DNA of 64,000 nucleotides from positions 20,758,155 to 20,822,154 of the forward strand of contig CM068582.1 of assembly GCA_035048485.1 (NCBI GenBank). The letters run 5' to 3'. The notes beneath the pieces are model-generated. The model was not told the DNA's origin and made no database searches. It saw nothing but the letters and a program-made list of their open reading frames with translations. Source of the DNA: Pteria penguin (taxonomy: Eukaryota > Mollusca > Bivalvia > Pterioida > Pteriidae). Below, one piece after another: positions 53,146 through 62,925 of the stretch (its first letter is position 1; every line of letters begins with the position of its first letter). The position numbers and the translations under genes are program-made.

Positions 53146-55912
53146 CAAGAGGCCCAAGTGGGCCTATATCGCTCACCTGAGTACCTAGATGATCAGTCAT
53201 GCATGAAGGAAGAATTCATTTATTTTTGCATTAATGTGACTAAGTCAACACAGATGTTGAAAATATGTCAAATTTTATTTCAGGCTAGAATAAAAAACAA
53301 CACTTTTTTGCACTTCCACTCAGGTGATTTTGATATTAAGCATTTCCTTTGTCTCTGCAAGATGTCATTCAGGGCAACAAGTTAGTCATTTTCTTTAGGT
53401 GGGGCCTTTTGTTGACTGATTTCAAGTCTGGGTCATGAACAACAATTGTTTCAAATATTGTCCAGATCTAACTTAAAATTGCCTAATTCATATGTTGAGT
53501 GTTGAGAAACATCTAAAAACTTATTTAGATGTGTAAAGAAATGAAAAAAAATTTTTTGACCACAGCTGGATTTGAACCGCTACTCTCCATATTTCAATTA
53601 CCAAGTGGTATATGTACCATTGTGAGAACTGCTTTTTAGACATGGTGACATTATCTGTTAACCAATTTGGATGAAATTTACCATATTGATAGAGGACCTT
53701 TAGTACTTCATGTATTCCATGTTTCATTAAAATCTTTCATGCGGTATCACAGCAGAAGTGAAAAATGTGATTGAATTGTTCCTATACACCCTCATTTGGA
53801 AGTCTTAAAAAATTCATAGAAAATCCAAAAATTGAGATATTGACAAAATTCTTTCAAAGTAACAATCCTTACCATAATTATGATCACAATAGTCCATAAG
53901 AAATCATCATTATCAATTAACTAGGAAATATGACACTTTTTTCTGCATTGAATCACCAAGTCCAAAGAAATGTCGAAAAAAATTCTAAAATTTGATTTTG
54001 GAAGGGAACCAAAATGACAATACATCTTCACTCATCCCTCTAGATCATTTCTATGCATTCTGTTTGTCTCTGTATACAGCCCGTATGAAAAAGAATATTG
54101 TTAAACGAGGGAACTCTTTTGTGACCTACTCTTGACTATGGTGGCGCCACCTGTAAAGAGGTCTGGACGAAAACCACAGAATTTGAAGAGGATCATAAGT
54201 GACTTATTTCTACCAAGATTTATTAAAATCCTTCAAACAGTTTTGTAGAAAAAGTTGAAAATGTGAAAAATGGCCACCCCCCCCCTTTTTTTTTGTTGGA
54301 AGTCTTAAACGCAAAATTCCTAATTTCATATGTTGAGTGTTGAGAAACATCTAAAAGCTTATTTAGATGTGTAAAAAAAAAAAAAATTTTTTTTGACCAC
54401 AGCTGGATTTGAACCGCTACTCTCCATATTTCAATTACCAAGTGGTATATGTACCATTGTGAGACCTACTTTTTAGACATGGTGGCATTATCTGTTAACC
54501 AATTTGGATGAAATTTACCAAATTGATAGAGGACTTTTAGTACTTCATGTATTCCATGTTTCATTAAAATCTTTCATGTGGTTTTATAGAAAAAGTTGAA
54601 AATGTGAAAAATGGCCAGCCCCCCCTTTTTTTTGGAAGTCTTAAAAAATTCATAAAAAATCCAAAAATTGAGATAATGACAAAATTCTTTCACAATAATA
54701 TTCCTTACCTTAATTATGATCAAAACAGTCATTAAGAAATCATCAATATCAATTAACTGAAAAACATGACACTTTTCTTCATTGAAATGACTAAGTCCAG
54801 AAACACATCAAAAAAGCGTAAATTTCTATTTGACGGATCTTAACCCTGAACACAATTTTTAATAACCCATCTTTATAGATTGTTGAAATGCAATTAGTTT
54901 CCCCATTTATGTACTGGTTCTGGAGAAGAAGATGTTTGAAGAGGGGTACCCTTTTGGGCACTTTTGGTCCCGCCCTGGATCCACCCCTGAGGGAATCTAT
55001 ATCCCGAACACAAACTTGGTAGAGGACCTTGAGTACTTACTTCCTATGAGGTTTGATGAAATTCTGTGTAGCCAATCTGGAGAAGAAATTGAAAATGTTT
55101 CAACCAATCAGAGCCAATGGCGGCCATCTTGGATCACGGACTGGCATAAAAAACACAAACTTGGTAGAGGACCTTGAGTACCAACTTCCTATGAAGTTTG
55201 GTGAAATTCTGTGCAGCTTTTCTGGAGGAGAAGTCGAAAATGTGTCAACCAATCAGAGCCAATGGCGGCCATCTTGGATCACGGATAGGCATAAAAAACA
55301 CAAACTTGGTAGAGGACCTTGAGTACTTACTTCTTATGAAGTTTGGTGAAATTCTGTGCAGCAGTTCTGGAGAAGAAGTCGAAAATATGTCAACCAATCA
55401 GAGCCAATGGTGGCCATCTTGGATTACGGATCGGCAAAAAAACACAAACTTGGTAGAGGACCTTGAGTACTTACTTCCTATGACGTTTGGTGAAATTCTG
55501 TGCAGCAGTTCTGGAGAAGAAGTCGAAAATAAGTCAACCAATCAGAGCCAATGGCGGCCATCTTGGATCACGGATCGGCATAAAAAACACAAATTTTGTA
55601 GAGGATCTTGAGTACTTACTTCCTATGGAGTTTGGTGAAATTCTGTGCAGCAGTTCTGGAGGAGAAGTCGAAAATGTGTCAACCAATCAGAGCCAATGGC
55701 GGCCATATGGGATCACGGATCGGCATAAAAAACACAAACTTTGTAGAGGAACTTGAGTACTTACTTCCTATGGAGTTTGGTGAAATTCTGTGCAGCGGTT
55801 TTGGAGGAGAAGTCGAAAATGTAGAAAAGTTAACGACGGACGCCGGACGACGAACGACTGACGCTGCACTATGACAATAGCTCACTTGAGCTACGCTCAG
55901 GTGAGCTAAAAA
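53146..55912 (+). mobile_element. Non-autonomous interspersed element, copy 2 (in the PARP intron)
   Basis: This copy has the same left end as copy 1 (caagaggcccaagtgggcc.. gatgatcagtcatgcatgaagga, 53146 onward) and the same right end (gctcaggtgagctaaaaa, to 55912); its terminal hairpin is slightly changed to gagctacgctc. Internally, a segment of about 260 bp at 53483 recurs at 54318. Both copies contain a minus-strand sequence with an exact GGTTCAAATCC B box (near 53571 and 54407), suggesting a captured tRNA-like piece. The right third is a 145-bp tandem array (55011-55820). The interior also shares the tctagatcatttctatgcattc and ggagggtacc-like blocks with copy 1. No transposase frame is seen. 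The element makes up most of the 4.3-kb intron. Confidence 0.85.
55011..55820. repeat. 145-bp tandem array inside interspersed element copy 2
   Basis: caaactt(g/t)gtagagga recurs at 55011, 55156, 55301, 55445, 55590 and 55735, a period of 144-145 bp, giving about 5.6 units. Each full unit contains aaccaatcagagccaatggc (two CCAAT cores 11 bp apart) and a gcggccatcttggatcacgg block. The open frames seen across it repeat the same peptide in shifting frames because 145 is not divisible by 3, so they are by-products and not genes. Confidence 0.93.
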
Positions 55913-57207
55913 TACTGTCAAAAATGAAAGTTACGATGTGAACGTGGAAAACGAATATCTAAGAGATTATATCCTTATCGAAGAGAGATTAAGAACCTCC
56001 TACTTTTATCAAACTGGAGTCGGAAATAGATATTATCTAAATGATAAAGGAAAGGACTTCAGTTTAAATGTGTTTCTGTTTCCATTGGGGAAATGTGGCA
56101 GAAGGGATACTTCAGATTAATCAGTATTTCTATATCAATCTACAGTTATATGAATCATAGGAGTATAATGGAAAGAAACCGATTACATTCTCAAACCAAA
56201 ACATTCATTTCGCCAACAAAATGTTCATACTTTTCAATATTGATAAGAAATATTTCGCATTAAAGAACATAACCGGCTCGCAAAACTTTTATATCTCTGT
56301 ACTGAAGAGTTCGTCTTGTCAAATGCAGTTAATGACAAGAAAGATAACTCTAATGTAGTAACGAATAATTGCAAAAACAGACTTTCTTTGTCTTTTCACA
56401 GGTTAGGTTCAGTTTCTTTCAAGGGATTATGTATCTAGTATGTTTTATTTCAAAATATAAAGAGAAAATGTCTGCCTCAGAAAAAAATATTGAGTTGTGT
56501 TCGGATTTTTGTTTTTGGTTTGTTTTGTTTTGTTTTGTTTTTTGGGGGGTTTTTTTTGTTTTGTTTTCTTTTTTATGTTTGAATTCATTTGGTAACCACA
56601 TCGTACATCAGAATGAGTCTCTGTGATAGACTGTAAGAAGAAACTGGTTCAATTTTGTAGCAAATCTATCCTAAAACGGAATAACTGGGATATGACCTTG
56701 ACATTGTATCAAACGGTATATATTACACATAACTGTCGTATCTTATGTAAATTTATTACTGGATAAAATAGCTGAGAGCTTCTCTGCGTATTACAGTGGT
56801 ACTATAAATAAAAAATCAAATGGGGAATAAAATAAGTAAACCTTGAAAAACAAAATAGCGATTATGCACATATATAAATTATCGCCGTGTGTAGATGCGT
56901 TGCAAATGACATAAAGAGACCAAAACTGTCCTACTCTTTTTAATTAATCCCTAATTGATAAATTTTAATAATACAACAGGAACAAACCGATATGAAGATT
57001 TAAGATGAATTACACAGTCTTAATCAAGTTGTAATATTAAAGCAGTCATATATTAGTGATAAAGTATTTTAGGACGAGGCTGGAATGACGAGTAAGCGCC
57101 TCTTGACAGTCGGTCTAGCCCGCTATATTTATGTGTAGAATAGGAAACATAAACGCTCGGTCTTCCATGGAGGTATGAAATGGACAACAAATAGAATTGT
57201 AACATAC
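55913..57207 (-). other. PARP intron, remainder
   Basis: Intron sequence between the interspersed element and the donor (gtatgt at 57207) of the middle PARP exon. It contains a T/G low-complexity stretch based on TTTTG at about 56503-56576. A plus-strand open frame at 55938-56120 (60 codons) is not recognised and is probably chance. Confidence 0.6.
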
Positions 57208-57389
57208 CATTTCTTCCACAGTAACTTCTGTTAAATCCTTCTTTGTTAATGCTATCAATAACTTGATTTCTTGATGTCCCATGCCAAAGTTTCCGCTCAA
57301 TTTGACGTCCAGATCGATTACTTTTTTTTTATTTTGTCTTGTTCTGCGCGATATTGCTGATACAAAGATTTGTTCTGAATTCGATCAAT
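57208..57389 (-). CDS. Middle exon of PARP catalytic domain (one-base frameshift)
   Basis: The exon is bounded by acceptor tattttcag (AG 57391-57390) and donor gtatgt (57207). It starts in phase 0 with IDRIQNKSLYQQYRAEQD, the standard RIQN..L...Y segment of PARP domains. It ends with IERKLWHGTSRNQVID (the catalytic His in WHGTS) and GFNRSYCGRN, splitting the next Ala codon. Between these halves a run of nine A's on the coding strand (57322-57330 on the plus strand) shifts the frame and would give an immediate TAA. One base fewer restores a continuous reading. Both halves are strongly conserved, so the exon is real. The extra base is either a homopolymer assembly error or a true inactivating indel. 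Confidence 0.9.
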
Positions 57390-58166
57390 CTGAAAATACA
57401 TTTTATTTTACTTGTACTCGTTTTTGCTTTTATTTTACAGTTAAAATCTCTTTAGATGAGATTCAGAAGTGGTTAGATACTGATCTCTCAAAATCCGAAT
57501 TCATATCATTTAATTTTTCAAACAATATTACGTTACATTCACGGGTGCCTCACTCAACAGAAGAAATACAAAATGTTTAATGGAGACGTAGACTTGCAAA
57601 AGTGAACCACAATCCCTCATGGACTTTATAAACTGTAGATCTGTATTAGTATCGCATTGTAACTTGGTAACTGTTCACAAACAGGACATTATTATGGTTT
57701 ATCACATCGATACATTTAAATTACATTTCATTTTTTATATCCGCTAATCATTCGATGAAAGGCTGGTTCGTTCCTTTCGTATAATTTTATAGTGAATAAA
57801 CAGTATGAAATTCAACCAACAGGCGATCATCTACTCTTGAAAACAAAAAACCCAGAGGTTCGTCATTGAATAAATATGAAAGAAATATACAAATTGAAAG
57901 ATTTTCATCAGTTGTCAACAGTACTTTTACGTGACAGAATATTGTCGATTAAAAGTCAAGATACATTTTTCCATGTATGTGTTATAGAGTAAACTATTTT
58001 GCTATTATTTCTCTTTAATAAATAGAATATGTTGTCATACTCTGTTAAACAATGATTTTCTAGATAAATAAAATTTTCCAAATGGAAGAAACGGGGGTAA
58101 TTTTTAGTTGTAAACAATGATTTGCAAATCAAACATAAATGTTACTTATATTCGTTGACACATTAC
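57390..58166 (-). other. Intron between PARP exons
   Basis: A 777-bp AT-rich intron from donor gtaatg (58166) to acceptor tattttcag (57390). On the opposite strand, tttgcttttattttacag at 57423-57440 followed by about 46 open codons (to 57580) resembles an acceptor plus a terminal exon. The peptide is unrecognised and I do not call it a gene. Confidence 0.65.
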
Positions 58167-58309
58167 TTTCATAATCATATATGGTCCAGCTCTACCAATG
58201 CTTCTTTTGAAATGTTTGACAACATCCTTATGTTCTTGTGTGTCTTCTAGAACTTCCACTACGCTTAAGTTATCTCCTACCTCCATTGGTGTCCACAAGC
58301 TCGGTAATT
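58167..58309 (-). CDS. First exon of PARP catalytic domain
   Basis: It encodes ELPSLWTPM, the usual start of a PARP14/12-type catalytic domain (LPxxWxPM), then VVEVLEDTQEHKDVVKHF (matching the S-x-EY..V...F block) and SIGRAGPYMIMK. It ends in phase 0 at donor gtaatg, and the next exon's IDRIQN follows directly. Two acceptors are possible. AG at 58311-58310 (aatgcag) gives this 143-bp exon starting in phase 1, exactly what the upstream membrane exon requires. AG at 58339-58338 (gatctcag, with somewhat better pyrimidine context) gives a 171-bp exon open in phase 0 that would not be in frame with that exon. I chose 58309 on phase agreement; the PARP part is certain either way. Confidence 0.85.
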
Positions 58310-58497
58310 CTGCATTGTACATGCATTCCGTATGTAACTGAGATCATATTACAAGGAATAGATTATGATCTTAAGATATCAATGACAATATATTTGATTG
58401 GTATTGTCTCTAAGGTTTCTTAGAAATTAGTTATAATTTACAATTTACAAAGAAGAAGGACAAAAAAGATTAGAACAATAATTTGGTTAGTTTTTTA

Positions 58498-58668
58498 TTG
58501 GTGTTTTACGTCGCTCTGAACAATTGTCATGGAAACCGGAAGTAACTATCAACATCAACTAACAACATCTATCAACTATCTTAAACATTGTGGCACAATC
58601 CGGGAATCGAAATTGGATCGTCTGCACAGTAAGCCAATCGCTTAACCACTGCACAAAGCTTGCCCCTT
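58498..58668 (-). mobile_element. tRNA-derived SINE in the intron
   Basis: On the minus strand the head resembles a tRNA, with A-box-like TGTGCAGTGGTTAAGCG and B-box-like atttcgattcccgg. The SINE body follows and ends with gcgacgtaaaacaccaataa. Its 3' half matches the SINE at 50775-50935. It lies in the 491-bp intron between the membrane exon (58977-58801) and the first PARP exon. Confidence 0.8.
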
Positions 58669-58800
58669 GAACAATAATATAATAATAACAATACATATAT
58701 ATTCTGGTTGATGTCATTCACCAAACAGGAAGCGTATACGTCTCCGTTACACCTGATCTCACTTTGATTACATATATCTAAACTGTAAATTTCTTCTTAC

Positions 58801-58977
58801 CTTCGTTATGAACCCTATTTATTGATCCACCGGTTATTGTTAAAATTCCACTGATTCCAAAGAGAATGCCCGAAGTTACGCATGCTCCGAATGATGAGAA
58901 AAGATAGGAATCAGCAAGCCATGATTGTTTTCTGTATTCACCACCGAAGATTGCAACACCTATGATAACGAATGAAG
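58801..58977 (-). CDS. Tetraspan (claudin/PMP22-like) exon with TM3-TM4
   Basis: A 177-bp exon lies between acceptor tgaatttttcag (AG 58979-58978) and donor gtaaga (58800). With a split Ala codon it reads ASFVIIGVAIFGGEYRKQSW, the end of one hydrophobic helix and the start of an extracellular-type loop. ADSYLFSSFGACVTSGILFG follows, leading into a last helix (ILFGISGILTITGG) and the polar tail SINRVHNE. Spacing and loop composition fit TM3 and TM4 of the claudin/PMP22 fold, although no signature motif proves the family. Both ends are phase 1. The 3' phase matches the 58309 acceptor, giving HNE-ELPSLW and leading straight into the PARP domain. The tail after TM4 would be cytosolic in this fold. 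Confidence 0.75.
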
Positions 58978-59023
58978 CTGAAAAATTCATGAGTCTATAT
59001 AGTGATTGGATAAATACGTTGTT

Positions 59024-59240
59024 TGGTCGTACTGTGTCATTATAACACGCTATGACCGTACTGTATCATTTACACGGTTTTATCGCACTGTATCATTTAC
59101 ACGGTTTGATCGTTCAGTACAATATGTACGGTTTGATCGTGTTGTATTATTTACACGGTTTTACCGTACTGTATCATTTACACGATTTAGCATTTGATCG
59201 TGTTGTATCATTTACACGGTTTGGTCGTACTGTATCAATT
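59024..59240. repeat. 26-27-bp minisatellite, ~7 copies
   Basis: Imperfect repeats of a unit like tgtatcatttacacggtttgatcgtac lie here in the large intron. The two overlapping plus-strand open frames across it repeat RFDRTVSFTRFYRTVSF-like peptides and are by-products. Confidence 0.9.
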
Positions 59241-59583
59241 GTATTGCAAAATAGACGAGCTAACATGTTCTGTTTAATCATTGTTTCACGTCACGCAACG
59301 AGTTTTATCTTCGCTTGACCCCATCTGCTTGATGCACAAAATTTAAGACAAACTTAACCTGAAACAACGAAGGATAATTAATAAACTACGTCAACTGTCA
59401 TATGGTACAAAAAATTGACGGTGTCATCTGAAAAACGCTGACGAACTTTCACGCAGAAAAAAAAAATCACGTGACTGATTGAGCCATGGGGCTCAGCTTA
59501 AAGATACATACATCGAACGTGTAACATGTGATTAAATCTAATACATGCAGAAGTGTTAATAAATATTATAACACTATTTAGCT

Positions 59584-60047
59584 TACTGCCCGCGCCACTC
59601 ACTCTGGAAACTGGAAAATCTGGATTTTCAGTTATTCATCTTCAGAATAATTTCAAAAAGGCAAAACCATTCGATAGATCTTGTTTAGTCGTAACTTTTG
59701 GTGTATGCTATATGTTTGTATAAAGAAGTGTTCATATTTTATAGAAAAAAATCAATTTTAGATAGGGCGATTTCCATGTTAAATTTTGACGTGACGTCGC
59801 CAAGTTTCCCATAGACTCAATGTTAAACATCGGCGACGTCACGTCAAAATTAACATAGAAAACGCCCTATCTAAAATGATTTTTCCCTATAAGATATGAA
59901 TGCTTCTTCGTAGAAACATATAACATACACCAAAAGTTACGACTAAACAAGATCTGTCGATTGATATTAATTTTGTAAAACTATTTTAAAGATAAATAAG
60001 TGAAAATCCAGATTTTTCGGTTTACAAAGTGAGTGGCGCGGACAGTA
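59584..60047. mobile_element. 464-bp foldback (hairpin) element
   Basis: Two arms of about 217 bp (59584-59801 and 59832-60047) are inverted copies with scattered mismatches and a 30-base loop. The outer ends read tactgcccgcgccactcact and its complement; the inner ends carry gacgtgacgtcgcc. Length, structure and lack of coding fit a foldback-type or MITE-type non-autonomous element in the intron. I cannot see a clear target duplication. Confidence 0.85.
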
Positions 60048-60099
60048 GTCCTGACGGATATACCATATTCCGTGCTTATACGATCGGAGATATAGATAC

Positions 60100-60365
60100 A
60101 TAATGTTCGTTTTATAATGTGTCCATCTAACTCTGTTCGTGTTTATGATGTGCCCATCCATATAACACTTCGTTTTTATTGTGTGTCCATCTAACACTTC
60201 GTTTTATGGCTTGTCCATCTTACACCGTTCGTTTTTATGGTGTGCCCATCTAATACTGTTCGTTGTATGGTGTGCCCATCTAACACTGCTTGTGTTCATG
60301 ATGTGTCCATCCATCTAACGATTCTTTTTATTTTTGTGTCCGTCCAACGCTATCGTTTTTATGAA
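60100..60365. repeat. ~33-37-bp degenerate minisatellite
   Basis: About seven or eight imperfect copies of a unit like gttcgtttttatggtgtgcccatctaacact lie here. Open frames on both strands across it are repeat artefacts. Confidence 0.85.
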
Positions 60366-61105
60366 TGCATCAGTTTACTGTTTGAAAGTTTCCTGTTGCT
60401 ATTAAAGCTGCAAACGTTCTGTATTTAAAGGTTTATATAGCATTCACAATAGCCGCTAGGGAATGTCAAAGACTGATAACTCCATTCACCGGAACTTGTG
60501 ATATTTGACAACAGAATAAAAGTCATGCAGAAGACACATTTGAACATAACACCCCAATCATGTTCACATGTAAATATCGGCTTAAATAAGAAATACTGTG
60601 ATGTAAGGTGGCATTTGCAAGAATCAATGATGATGACAGTTGTATGTATGAATATCAATTTGATATGGTAATGCTTAAAAACTGTTAAAAAGATATAATA
60701 ATCGACCGTGCACGTTTGGGGAGGGTTGTCGAAAAAATATATATTTTCTGATTCTATGGAAAAGAAGAGGTGTTGGAAGCTGTCGGAGATGTTGTTGGTA
60801 ACCTACTACAATAGCTTGTGGAAAAGCTTATATTTAGTTAATTAGAAGTATGCACAGGAATGCACACGACGATTAAAAAGCTGAAGCGAGAAAATCGATC
60901 AAAATGCTTGAAAAATTATCGTTTTTTATATATAGTTCGTTTCCAAAATAATTGTTTTTAGTTGCTTCAACTTTTACAACAGGTAATTCATCTCAGTAAA
61001 ATACATTATATATAGCCATATATTCTAAACATTCATGCAACAATATAATGTTTCGATACATTGCTTCTTTAAGAAGTATGCAGAGTAATTATAAGTATAA
61101 ATATA
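60366..61105 (-). other. Intron DNA, nothing firm
   Basis: Part of the 4.68-kb intron between the two membrane exons. A short minus-strand frame (60547-60425) starts with MFKCVFCMTFILLSNITSSG, which looks like a secretion signal, but there is no supporting exon structure. Confidence 0.5.
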
Positions 61106-61117
61106 ATAAAGACTATA
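61106..61117. repeat. Target-site duplication, left copy (ataaagactata)
   Basis: The 12-mer ataaagactata directly precedes the Penelope-like element and recurs at 62999-63010 just after it. A 12-bp exact direct repeat at both borders is the expected mark of retroelement insertion. Confidence 0.75.
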
Positions 61118-61559
61118 AGAAATAACACAAACACTCTTTGCTGCAAATTTTCGGCCTCCTGGCCTTTATCAAGCAATAGTTATGATAGTACGGAAGAACT
61201 ATGTAACATCCATCTTTACATGTCTAATATAAACAAGCTTCTAAATACCGATAAACGTTGACGTCATAACGTCATTATTATGCGCGTAAGTATGGCATTA
61301 AAATAGACTAAACAACATAATAATACAAGCATAAATATAAAAAAAAATAAAAATAAAAACCGCATCGACAGACCAACCGCCAGACCGATCGACCGACAAT
61401 CTGATCGACCAACCGACCGTACGACAGACCGACCGGGCGATAGCGGCAAAGTAACACCCCCTCATTACCGAAAAGGGGGAGGGGGTGCATTAAAAGAAAA
61501 CTAAGCATAGAATCACCACAAGAAATAAATAGTTCATAAATTAGTTATACAATCACATG

Positions 61560-62420
61560 TTAGTTAGTTTTGATATTACATCCATTTGGCCTGCGCGTTT
61601 CCAAATCTCTTATCCAGTTATCTTTGACAATTAATCTGTATATTTTATTTTCTCCGGTAGTCCTATCCATGACCGCAACACGAAGATCGCCTTCATCATG
61701 GTTCGCAAAATGTTTCATAATTGTTTTTCTCTCTGGTACTTTATATCGCTTCTATGTTCTTCTATTCTTTCTTTTAACGATCTTTCTGTTTCTCCTACAT
61801 ATAGTGTTTGTTTACATTTATTACAGATTAGCGCATAAATCAAATTCCTGTCTGTACAATTCGCGTCTTTTACTGTCTTGAAGGACTTCTTTCTCTTAAA
61901 ATCAAAAATATCACCATTTTTAATTATCCTACATATTTTACATATACATGATGTTTCATCCTGTTTTATAGAATTTTCCGTTTTCCTATGCACAAGTGTA
62001 TCACATAAATTTTTATCGCGTCGAAAAGCCAAAATTGGGGGATCGGGGAAAGCATTGCGCATTCTCTCTGATTTATACAGTGTCGTCTGATGTTTTTTTA
62101 AGAATATTCCTTATGTCCGGCAGTAGTTTAGAAAATGTACACACTAGTGGAACTCGTTCAGATTTGTCTGCTTTAACCTTCCGTTTAAGTAAATCGTCCC
62201 TATCTAATTTATCCACTCTACATAATTGCTTCTCAATCAGTCTACCGCTGTAGCCTCGTTTTCGTAATTTTAGTTTTAGTTCATGTCGGTGTATCGCATA
62301 ATCCCCTTCCTTTTCGCAAATTCTCTTTATCCTTAACCCGAGTCCGTATGCAATCCCTTTCTTCGTATGTGGTGGGTGGCACGAATCCGATCTAAGATAT
62401 AAGTGTTTATCCGTCGGTTT
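61560..62420 (-). pseudogene. Penelope-like RT C-terminus and GIY-YIG endonuclease
   Basis: From the arm junction the minus strand reads KPTDKHLYLRSDSCHPPHTK, the hallmark segment just after the Penelope RT domain. A basic linker (HRHELKLKLRKRGY) follows, then SERMRNAFPDPPILAFRRDK, a conserved linker block. The GIY-YIG nuclease comes next: NLIYALICNKCKQTLYVGET (LIY..YVG in the GIY..YIG positions), SLKERIEEHRSDIK, then MKHFANHDEGDLRVAVMD and NWIRDLE..PNG to the stop at 61560. Two one-base frameshifts disrupt it: near 62078, between the RT tail and SERMRN, and in an A5 run near 61724, inside the nuclease. The RT catalytic region itself is absent through 5' truncation. The copy is dead. Confidence 0.9.
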
Positions 62421-62898
62421 AGAAAATAAAATATACAGATTAATTGTCGAAGATAACTGGATAAGAGATTTGGAAATGCGCAGGCCAAATGGATGCAATA
62501 TTAAAACTAACTAACATGTGATTGTATAACTAATTCATGAAATATTTATTTCTTGTGGTGATTCTATGCTTAGTTTTCTTTTAATGCAGCCCCCTTTTCG
62601 GTAATGAGGGGGTGTTACTTTGCCGCTATCGCCCGGTCGGTCTGTCGTACGGTCGGTTGGTCGATCAGATTGTCGGTCGATCGGTCTGGCGGTTGGTCTG
62701 TCGATGCGGTTTTTATTTTTATTTCTTTTTTTATATTTATGCTTGTATTATTATGTTGTTTAGTCTATTTTAATGCCATACTTACGCGCATAATAATGAC
62801 GTTATGACGTCAACGTTTATCGGTATTTAGAAGCTTGTTTATATTAGACATGTAAAGATGGATGTTACATAGTTCTTCCGTACTATCCTAACTATTGC

Positions 62899-62925
62899 TT
62901 GATAAAGGCCAGGAGGCCGAAAATT
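62899..62925 (+). ncRNA. Hammerhead-like core in the Penelope arm (degenerate)
   Basis: The sequence ttgataaaggccaggaggcc followed by gaaaa resembles the hammerhead core CUGANGA-stem II-GAAA. It has a perfect GGCC/GGCC stem II with an AGGA loop. Hammerhead motifs are known in Penelope-like elements. The first core strand departs from consensus at two positions (U for the invariant C, A for G), so a working ribozyme is doubtful. The inverted twin lies at about 61150-61178 on the minus strand. Confidence 0.4.

Noticed and set aside
54932..55874. Several overlapping plus-strand open frames repeating the same ~48-residue peptide
   Set aside because: They lie in the 145-bp tandem array; the unit length is not a multiple of 3, so the same peptide appears in shifting frames with stops between. 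Repeat by-product.
56369..56626. Overlapping frames on both strands in a T/G-rich stretch
   Set aside because: Simple-sequence (TTTTG)n translation; no coding signature.
59006..59318. Plus-strand open frames with RFDRTVSF-type repeats
   Set aside because: Translation of a 26-27-bp minisatellite in two frames; not a protein.
61264..61508. Minus-strand frames with RSVGRSD-like peptides (and the mirror frame at 62604-62807)
   Set aside because: Both are translations of the ggtcggt-rich stretch in the Penelope inverted arms; they occur on opposite strands of the same repeat and are non-coding.
61570..62253. Plus-strand open frames across the Penelope core
   Set aside because: Antisense shadows of the GIY-YIG and RT-tail coding on the minus strand, where the conserved motifs are.
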